64,000 bases of DNA, taken from Hyphomonadaceae bacterium UBA1933 (GTDB lineage: Bacteria; Pseudomonadota; Alphaproteobacteria; Caulobacterales; Aquidulcibacteraceae). A program made the position numbers and the translations under genes. Below, piece after piece: positions 58,417-64,000 of this stretch. The stretch lies in the NCBI GenBank assembly GCA_002337085.1, contig DDFH01000006.1, positions 339,098-403,097 on the forward strand. Reading direction: 5' to 3'. A model generated the notes under the pieces. It searched no databases and was not told where the DNA came from. It saw nothing but the letters and a program-made list of their open reading frames with translations. How positions within the stretch are numbered: the stretch's first letter is position 1; the number at the start of each line of letters is the position of its first letter.

Positions 58417-59529
58417 TTAAAACGTCACCACACTTCTAATTGATTTTCCTTCATGCATCAAATCAAAAGCATCATTGATTTTTTCAAGTGGCATTACGTG
58501 GGTGATAAGGTCGTCGATGTTGATTTTGCCTTCCATGTACCAATCAACGATTTTTGGCACATCGGTGCGCCCGCGTGCGCCGCCAAATGCTGAACCTTTC
58601 CAAACCCGACCTGTAACCAATTGGAATGGGCGGGTTGAGATTTCTTTTCCCGCTTCGGCAACGCCAATAATAATGCTTTCACCCCAACCACGGTGACAGC
58701 ATTCAAGTGCTTGGCGCATAACGTCGGTGTTTCCGGTTGCATCAAAACTAAAATCCGCGCCACCACCGGTAAGGTCAACAATCGCCTGTACTACCTTGTC
58801 ACGACCAACTTCATTTGGATTAATAAAATGCGTCATGCCGAATTTTTTCGCCATCTCAACTTTGGCAGGGTTGATATCAACGCCGATAATTTTATCTGCA
58901 CCAACCATACGCGCGCCTTGGATAACATTAAGGCCAATGCCACCAAGCCCAAAGACCACAACATTCGCCCCCGGCCAAACCTTGGCGGTATAAATAACCG
59001 CGCCAATGCCTGTGGTAACGCCACAGCCAATATAACAAATTTTTTCAAATGGTGCGTCTTCACGAACTTTGGCAACCGCAATTTCGGGCAAAACTGTAAA
59101 GTTTGAAAAGGTTGAACAGCCCATATAATGGAAAATATCTTTGCCGCCCATTGAAAAACGGCTTGTGCCATCTGGCATCAATCCTTGCCCTTGGGTGGCG
59201 CGAATGGATGTGCAAAGGTTGGAGCGTTGGGATAAACAGGTTTTGCAGCCACGACATTCAGGGGTGTAAAGCGGGATAACATGATCACCCTCTTTAACGC
59301 TGGTAACACCTTTGCCAACTGCGCGCACAATGCCCGCACCCTCATGCCCCAAAATTGCGGGAAATTTCCCCTCACTATCCAAGCCAGACAATGTATAGGC
59401 GTCGGTATGACAAATTCCGGTTGCCATAATTTCAACCAAAACCTCACCATCTTTTGGGCCATCTAATTTAACGGTTTCTATGGTTAGTGGTTTTTTTGCT
59501 TCCCATGCGACTGCGGCGCGTGTTTCCAT
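58417..59529 (-). CDS. adhC: S-(hydroxymethyl)glutathione dehydrogenase (class III alcohol dehydrogenase)
   Basis: 370 residues. Zinc-ADH signatures: ATGICHTDAYTLSGLDSEGK, GHEGAGIVRAVGKGV, four structural-zinc Cys in PECRGCKTCLSQRSNLC, GCGVTTGIGAVIYTAKVWPG and the NAD fold VVFGLGGIGLNVIQGARMVG. Class III enzymes oxidise the glutathione-formaldehyde adduct and also reduce S-nitrosoglutathione. AGGGAGC lies before the ATG. First gene of the adhC-(HNH)-fghA unit; also called frmA or flhA in other species. Confidence 0.96.
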   Translation of the reverse strand: METRAAVAWEAKKPLTIETVKLDGPKDGEVLVEIMATGICHTDAYTLSGLDSEGKFPAILGHEGAGIVRAVGKGVTSVKEGDHVIPLYTPECRGCKTCLSQRSNLCTSIRATQGQGLMPDGTSRFSMGGKDIFHYMGCSTFSNFTVLPEIAVAKVREDAPFEKICYIGCGVTTGIGAVIYTAKVWPGANVVVFGLGGIGLNVIQGARMVGADKIIGVDINPAKVEMAKKFGMTHFINPNEVGRDKVVQAIVDLTGGGADFSFDATGNTDVMRQALECCHRGWGESIIIGVAEAGKEISTRPFQLVTGRVWKGSAFGGARGRTDVPKIVDWYMEGKINIDDLITHVMPLEKINDAFDLMHEGKSIRSVVTF

Positions 59530-59636
59530 TTTCGTGCTCCCTGAAAATGAGTATAGTTTTTAAAAAGATTGTTATTTTTCGAAAATAATTAGTGAAACGG
59601 TTTTTTTATTTTTGCAAGATTGCTATAAGAATAATT

Positions 59637-60332
59637 ATGAAATTTGGACCAGTGATTTTTGGTGTGACTTTGTTGTTTGCAACCGCGTTTGCAAATGCCA
59701 ATATCCCTGTGAGACAGGAATTATCATCCCGTGCCGACAAGATTTTTAGCCAATATTCATTTGAAATATGGCGCAGCCAAAGTGCTGAGAATCGTGAAAA
59801 TTATAAAAAATTCGAAAATTTCTTGCGTGATAGACAGGTTTTAAATATCGTTCCAACCTATCAATTATTGCGCACGGCATCGGATGCGGGAATGTGCCAT
59901 GAAAGCGCGTTTGAAGTTCCGCCAATGAAGTTTTGGGATAATATTGTCAACACGCTTGCCTATATTCGCGATTATGTAAAACCCGAACTTGGCGCATTGG
60001 AGGCAATGTCGGGCTATCGTAACCCTACATTAAATGCCTGTGCTAGTGGTGCGCCGCGTTCGGCACATACCGAATATTATGCGCTTGATTTAATTCCCGT
60101 TCACGACATGCCGCGCAAGGAATTATTTTATAAAATCTGTCGCGCCCATGAAAAACATGGTGAAGAATATCATATTGGGCTTGGTTTTTATTCGGGTTTG
60201 CGGTTTCATGTGGATTCACGCTCTTATAGGCGTTGGGGCTTTAACGGGCGGGGAATAACTTCACCTTGTGTTTATTATGATTTGCCAAATGATGGTAATC
60301 AAACAGCAAATGCAAGCAACGCGACACAATAG
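59637..60332 (+). CDS. M15-type exported peptidoglycan peptidase
   Basis: About 231 residues from ATG 59637; a GTG at 59592 is an alternative. Signal peptide (KFGPVIFGVTLLFATAFANA). The M15_3-like (D-Ala-D-Ala/L,D-endopeptidase) core: AMSGYRNPTLNACAS, SAHTEYYALDLIP with His and Asp ligands, and GLRFHVDSRSYRRWG with the last His. It likely cuts peptide cross-links of the cell wall. It lies upstream of mic60, where hemD is found in many relatives. Confidence 0.82.
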   Translation: MKFGPVIFGVTLLFATAFANANIPVRQELSSRADKIFSQYSFEIWRSQSAENRENYKKFENFLRDRQVLNIVPTYQLLRTASDAGMCHESAFEVPPMKFWDNIVNTLAYIRDYVKPELGALEAMSGYRNPTLNACASGAPRSAHTEYYALDLIPVHDMPRKELFYKICRAHEKHGEEYHIGLGFYSGLRFHVDSRSYRRWGFNGRGITSPCVYYDLPNDGNQTANASNATQ

Positions 60333-60432
60333 AGACTTGTCTTTTTATTTGTAATAGACTTAAAATCAACATAGATATAAGCCGTTAATATAGGCAAGAG
60401 AATATTTATAAAATCCGGCAGGGAATTAGAAA

Positions 60433-61770
60433 ATGTCAAACATAGATAATAATGACGAAAACATTGCAGCACCAGAAGCAAATGTAGAGCCAAAAAAAGT
60501 TGAAGAAATCAAAAAAGAAACACCGGATTATAAACCTGCGGCGGCTGCATCTAATGCCCCTGAAACCAAGACTATTATTCAAAAACGTGGTGGTGTTGGT
60601 TTTATGACGGCGACTTTTTTGTCATGCTGTGCGGCACTTGGTGGCGCGTATTTGGCATTATTTATTCAGGCACGCCCCGATATTGCCCAAACGCTTAAAA
60701 TTACACCATTCCTGCCCAAAAGCCAAAATTTAGCTGAACTTGATAAATTGCAAAAAGATATTTCCGATTTGCAAAAGTCAATTGCGGCGGTTTCCCAACC
60801 AATGGTTAATGTTACCGCCCCTGCTGCCGCTACTCCAAATAATGCACCAAATGCGACACAGCCTGCACAAACTGCCGATGCGAATGCGCCAAAAGTTTCG
60901 CTGCAAAATACCCAAGTGCCACAGGCACAGGTTCAAGCTGCGCAGCAAGCAATTACATTAGAGCCACTTCGGGCAGATATTGCGGGATTGTCAGGTCGTT
61001 TAACCGCGATTGAAACCCGCCTTGCCGCACTTGACCCAACCGGAACTGGTGGGGCAATTATTGCATCATTGCAAACCGAAATTGCGACATTAAAAGTAAC
61101 GGTTGCAAACCTTCAGCAGCAGGTTGCACAAACACCATCACCAGCAACAACTTTTGCAATTATGTCATTGGCAGAGGCAGCGGGACGCAATGGTTCATTC
61201 ATGCCGGAATTTGAAGCGGTTCGTTCTGCATTGCCATTTTTGCCAGAAGTTTCCGCATTGGAGCCATTGGCAAAAACCGGTGCGCCAACACGTGGTCTTT
61301 TACGTGAAGAATTTATGGATCTAAGCGCCGAAGTAGCCAAAGCCCAACAACAAGCGCAAAAAAAGGAAAAAGGGTTAACTGGATTTTTCCATAATCTTTT
61401 TGCCAATGCTTTTAAGGTTGAGGTTAAACAAAACAACCAAAATAACCCATCCGAAATATTGGCACGTGCCAAAACCAAACTGGATTTAGATGACCTTCAA
61501 GGCGCAATTGCTGAATTGCAAACCCTTCCTAATCCCCCGCAAAGTGTTGGTAAATGGATAGAGGAGGCAAAACGTCGCCAAGATTTAGAGGTTAAGATTT
61601 CAACCCTTCGTGCGGCGATTGAGCGTAATATGTATGCCCAAGTGCAACAGCCACAATTGCAGCAACAAAACGCAAATGTACAAGCGCCAATTGGCACAAT
61701 TGCCCCGCCGGCAAATAATAATGCAATTGCAAACGGACAAAACACTAATCAGGGGGTCGCTGGCAAATGA
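60433..61770 (+). CDS. Mic60/mitofilin-like membrane protein
   Basis: 445 residues. A short acidic cytosolic start, one membrane helix (about 57-77: FMTATFLSCCAALGGAYLAL), a helical periplasmic region with coiled coil (LDKLQKDISDLQKSIAAVSQ; LRADIAGLSGRLTAIETRLA) and a C-terminal mitofilin-like signature (KTGAPTRGLLREEFMDLSAE; LDLDDLQGAIAELQTLPNPP, WIEEAKRRQDLEVKISTLRA). Alphaproteobacterial Mic60 is the ancestor of the mitochondrial MICOS subunit and is encoded next to hemY. AGGGAA lies upstream. It overlaps hemY by 4 nt. Confidence 0.88.
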   Translation: MSNIDNNDENIAAPEANVEPKKVEEIKKETPDYKPAAAASNAPETKTIIQKRGGVGFMTATFLSCCAALGGAYLALFIQARPDIAQTLKITPFLPKSQNLAELDKLQKDISDLQKSIAAVSQPMVNVTAPAAATPNNAPNATQPAQTADANAPKVSLQNTQVPQAQVQAAQQAITLEPLRADIAGLSGRLTAIETRLAALDPTGTGGAIIASLQTEIATLKVTVANLQQQVAQTPSPATTFAIMSLAEAAGRNGSFMPEFEAVRSALPFLPEVSALEPLAKTGAPTRGLLREEFMDLSAEVAKAQQQAQKKEKGLTGFFHNLFANAFKVEVKQNNQNNPSEILARAKTKLDLDDLQGAIAELQTLPNPPQSVGKWIEEAKRRQDLEVKISTLRAAIERNMYAQVQQPQLQQQNANVQAPIGTIAPPANNNAIANGQNTNQGVAGK

Positions 61771-63239
61771 AATTAATAAGACTTATTCTGATTATTATTT
61801 TGGTTCTGGCTCTTGTGGCTGGATTTGGTTATTTGGCACTGCAAACTGGAACTATTACATATAATGATGGTGTGCGCACCATTACCACGAGCCCATTGAT
61901 TGCGGTTGCAAGCCTTTTATTGGCGGTAATAATTTTAATGGTTGTTATTGGCTTTTTGGGTTGGCTTATTGCCTTGCCCGCGAAGATTAGCCGTGCAAAC
62001 CTTGAAAATAATCGCAAAAAATCAATTGAATATATGGGTAGTGCCTTTGCCGCATTTGAAAGCGGTGATTATCTTGAAAGCCGCCGTGTGGCGCAAAAAG
62101 CATATAATCTATTTCCGAAAAGCCCAACCTTACAGCTTATGAATGCCCGTTTTAGCTTTGCCGCAGAAGATTATGCGGCGGCAGAAAAACTATTTGGTGA
62201 ATTAACCCAAGTGGCAGGTTATGAGGTTGCGGCACGTAAAGGTCTTGCCGAAATTGCACAAAAAAATTCAAACTTTGCGGCGGCAATTTCTCATGCTGAT
62301 GCGGCATTACAAGTTTCTAAAAAAGCCACATGGCCAATTGAAATGATTTTCAAGGAACGCGTTAATAATGGCGATTGGGAAGGGGCATTAACCACGCTTG
62401 ATAATGCTGAAAAACGAGGGCTTATTGGTAAACAAACATTGGCACGGCGGCGTGCGGTTGTTTTGACTGCGGCGGCGCATCGTGCGGAAAAAGCGGGCGA
62501 ATTATCAAAAGCACTTGAATATTCAACCCGTGCCGTAAAATTATCATCATCTTTTGCCCCGGCTGCGGTAATGGCGGCAAGATTGCAAAATATGTCGGGT
62601 AAAACTTGGGCGGCGGCTTCAACCATTGAACAAACTTGGGAGCGTGAGCCACACCCTGCACTTGCCATTGCTTACCGTGACCTTAAGGCAAATGAAACCA
62701 AAGAAGCCGTTGCAAAATGGGCGGAGGCATTGGTTCGCCTTAAGCCTGAACACCGCGAAAGCAAAATCCTTCAGGTTGAAGATGCAATTGCCGCCGGTGA
62801 TGCCGCAACTGCGGGTGCAATTCTTGACAGATTATTGCAAGACAGGGCCACTTCACGCCTTTGGGCATTAAAGGCACAAGTTGCACAATTGCTTAAAGAC
62901 AGTGTGAAATTCGATGAATTCATGCACAAGGCCGCTGCCGCACCGCGTGAACCCGATTGGTCGGATCTTGACCCCGATGGCAATGCCTTTGCCTATGAGG
63001 ATGAAGATTGGGCAAGAATGGTTGAATCCTATGGTGACAAGGGGCAGCTTATTCACCCGCGCCTTGAACGTTTGCAACCATCCAAGGCATTAAAATCGGT
63101 TGCCGAAGATGTGCCGCCGGCAATTATCACTGCACCCGATGCCGAAGTTACCCCACCCGCAGTTGATGGCGTGGAGGCATTCAGCCACTTGGGTGAAGAG
63201 ATAGAAGACGGCAAAAAGAAAAATTGGCTTGGAATATAG
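61767..63239 (+). CDS. hemY: HemY N-terminal/TPR membrane protein
   Basis: 490 residues. Two N-terminal membrane helices (about 5-26 and 43-68), the HemY_N domain ending in ARLNL-like NRKKSIEYMGSAFAAFESGD, then TPR repeats (YLESRRVAQKAYNLFPKSPT; DYAAAEKLFGELTQVAGYEV; GDWEGALTTLDNAEKRGLIG; EPHPALAIAYRDL). This is the COG3898-type HemY of the heme operon, distinct from protoporphyrinogen oxidase HemY of Bacillus. Function unsettled; linked to tetrapyrrole or membrane organisation. Confidence 0.93.
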   Translation: MKLIRLILIIILVLALVAGFGYLALQTGTITYNDGVRTITTSPLIAVASLLLAVIILMVVIGFLGWLIALPAKISRANLENNRKKSIEYMGSAFAAFESGDYLESRRVAQKAYNLFPKSPTLQLMNARFSFAAEDYAAAEKLFGELTQVAGYEVAARKGLAEIAQKNSNFAAAISHADAALQVSKKATWPIEMIFKERVNNGDWEGALTTLDNAEKRGLIGKQTLARRRAVVLTAAAHRAEKAGELSKALEYSTRAVKLSSSFAPAAVMAARLQNMSGKTWAAASTIEQTWEREPHPALAIAYRDLKANETKEAVAKWAEALVRLKPEHRESKILQVEDAIAAGDAATAGAILDRLLQDRATSRLWALKAQVAQLLKDSVKFDEFMHKAAAAPREPDWSDLDPDGNAFAYEDEDWARMVESYGDKGQLIHPRLERLQPSKALKSVAEDVPPAIITAPDAEVTPPAVDGVEAFSHLGEEIEDGKKKNWLGI

Positions 63240-63268
63240 TTCATATTCTTAGAAAATTTATACAATAT

Positions 63269-63301
63269 AAAAAGACCCCGCAGTTATTGCGGGGTCTTTT
63301 T
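63269..63301. terminator. Bidirectional terminator between hemY and M23 gene
   Basis: AAAAAGACCCCGCA (63269-63282) pairs perfectly with TGCGGGGTCTTTTT (63288-63301), 5-nt loop. A-rich and T-rich flanks make it work on both strands. Confidence 0.92.
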
Positions 63302-63315
63302 AATTATTCAATAAT

Positions 63316-64000
63316 TTATTTCCCTTGATATTCCTGCAATGGATGCACCATTAAACTTGGGTCAAGCTGTCTTCCATGCCATTTTAATGACCAATGAAGA
63401 TGTGGGCCGTTTGAACGACCGGTTGACCCAACTTCACCAACTTTATCGCCTTGTTTTAGGCGTTGCCCGGCGGTTACATCAACCTTGCTCATATGCATGG
63501 AATACGAAATTAAACCTTGACCATGGTCAATACCAACCAGACCGCCTTCATAAAATAAATCAGGTTCGGCAATAACAACAATTCCTGATGCGGGTGCATA
63601 AATTGGTGTTCCGGTTGGTGCGCCAACGTCAACCCCATAATGCGGGGTTTGCAATGTGCCATTAAGTTTGCGCACCGCACCCCATGGTGATGTGATACGT
63701 ATTTTATCAATTGGCCAACGGAAAGTTTCAAGAAATCCGCGTTCATATGGGTCAAGAGATGTCCATGCGCGGGTTTTAATCTCTTTATCGGCGGCGATTT
63801 TTGCCATTGCCGAATCTGGCGGGTTTACCTTGGCTGGTGGAAGGCCGTTAACCTCGGTCACTTTATAGGTGCGAGCCCATATGTTAAGGGTTTTGGAAAG
63901 TGTCTTTCCTTGAACCGTAATCTTTAACTCTGCGGTGGTGGCGGCATCACGATCAAGCCCTAAAACAAAATTACCATCACGGTCGGCGTTAAATACCACA
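63316..64000 (-). CDS. M23 family metallopeptidase (N-terminus beyond window)
   Basis: About 228 residues visible; the frame is open to the window edge. The LytM/M23 core: TSPWGAVRKLNGTLQTPHYG, VDVGAPTGTPIYAPASGIVV (H and D zinc ligands), LVGIDHGQGLISYSMHMSKV, VGSTGRSNGPHLHWSLKWHG (HxH). The preceding region (FVLGLDRDAATTAELKITVQ, VNGLPPAKVNPP) is the usual N-terminal domain of this alphaproteobacterial family. All catalytic residues are present, so it is likely an active periplasmic endopeptidase rather than an EnvC-type activator. Confidence 0.9.
   Translation of the reverse strand, partial: VVFNADRDGNFVLGLDRDAATTAELKITVQGKTLSKTLNIWARTYKVTEVNGLPPAKVNPPDSAMAKIAADKEIKTRAWTSLDPYERGFLETFRWPIDKIRITSPWGAVRKLNGTLQTPHYGVDVGAPTGTPIYAPASGIVVIAEPDLFYEGGLVGIDHGQGLISYSMHMSKVDVTAGQRLKQGDKVGEVGSTGRSNGPHLHWSLKWHGRQLDPSLMVHPLQEYQGK

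Overview
The window is chromosomal core sequence of an AT-rich alphaproteobacterium. Four things support this. There is a two-piece (circularly permuted) tmRNA gene, acceptor piece first, with tag (A)ANDNFAQDYALAA. A Mic60/mitofilin-like gene sits directly before hemY. The block xre-lnt-corC-ybeY-miaB-fur-rimI-tsaB is present, as are ruvCAB-ybgC and tolQRAB-pal-cpoB-tilS-ftsH. PriA carries the CHLTG-type zinc region. The XRE regulator and the hybrid kinase look most like Caulobacterales/Hyphomonadaceae proteins, but I hold that placement loosely.

Layout. 1-5.6 kb: 5' end of typA, two glycosyltransferases, an alpha/beta hydrolase and a large membrane M48 protease. 5.7-13.7 kb: SEL1 protein, thiE, a DEDDh exonuclease and polA, then a single DUF4236 gene between exact 20-bp direct repeats, then hemW-rdgB. 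13.7-19 kb: an orphan gene, the xpaC-telA pair, a Tat-exported hydrolase lacking its nucleophile, and pgi. 19-26 kb: soluble hybrid histidine kinase, terC, priA, fabI and a 747-bp intergenic region leading into a strongly expressed-looking ompW. 26-35.9 kb: trmB, xre, lnt, corC, ybeY, miaB, fur, rimI, tsaB, xthA, a second terC and an enoyl-CoA hydratase. 36-36.6 kb: ssrA, preceded by a 52-nt partial copy of its own 5' region. 36.7-41.8 kb: two paralogous S41-family proteins flank a metal/redox cluster of padR-SIP reductase and merR-carboxymuconolactone decarboxylase. 42-50.3 kb: ftsH, tilS, cpoB, pal and tolBARQ, all on the minus strand. 50.5-53.4 kb: DUF885, marR and a thioesterase. 53.4-56.7 kb: ruvCAB, a lipoprotein and ybgC. 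56.7-59.5 kb: glutathione-dependent formaldehyde detoxification genes (adhC, fghA), split by a restriction-like HNH gene. 59.6-64 kb: M15 peptidase, mic60, hemY and an M23 peptidase running off the end.

Most genes are housekeeping: DNA replication and repair, translation quality control, and envelope assembly. The places worth a second look are single-gene intrusions into conserved operons (DUF4236 after polA, HNH inside adhC-fghA), the ssrA partial duplication, the palindromic operators at padR, merR and marR, and hairpin-rich leaders upstream of ftsH and ompW. Synteny breaks are also visible: metK and phoH are absent from their usual places, and ruv-ybgC is separated from tol. I see no tRNA, rRNA, CRISPR array, transposase or integrase.
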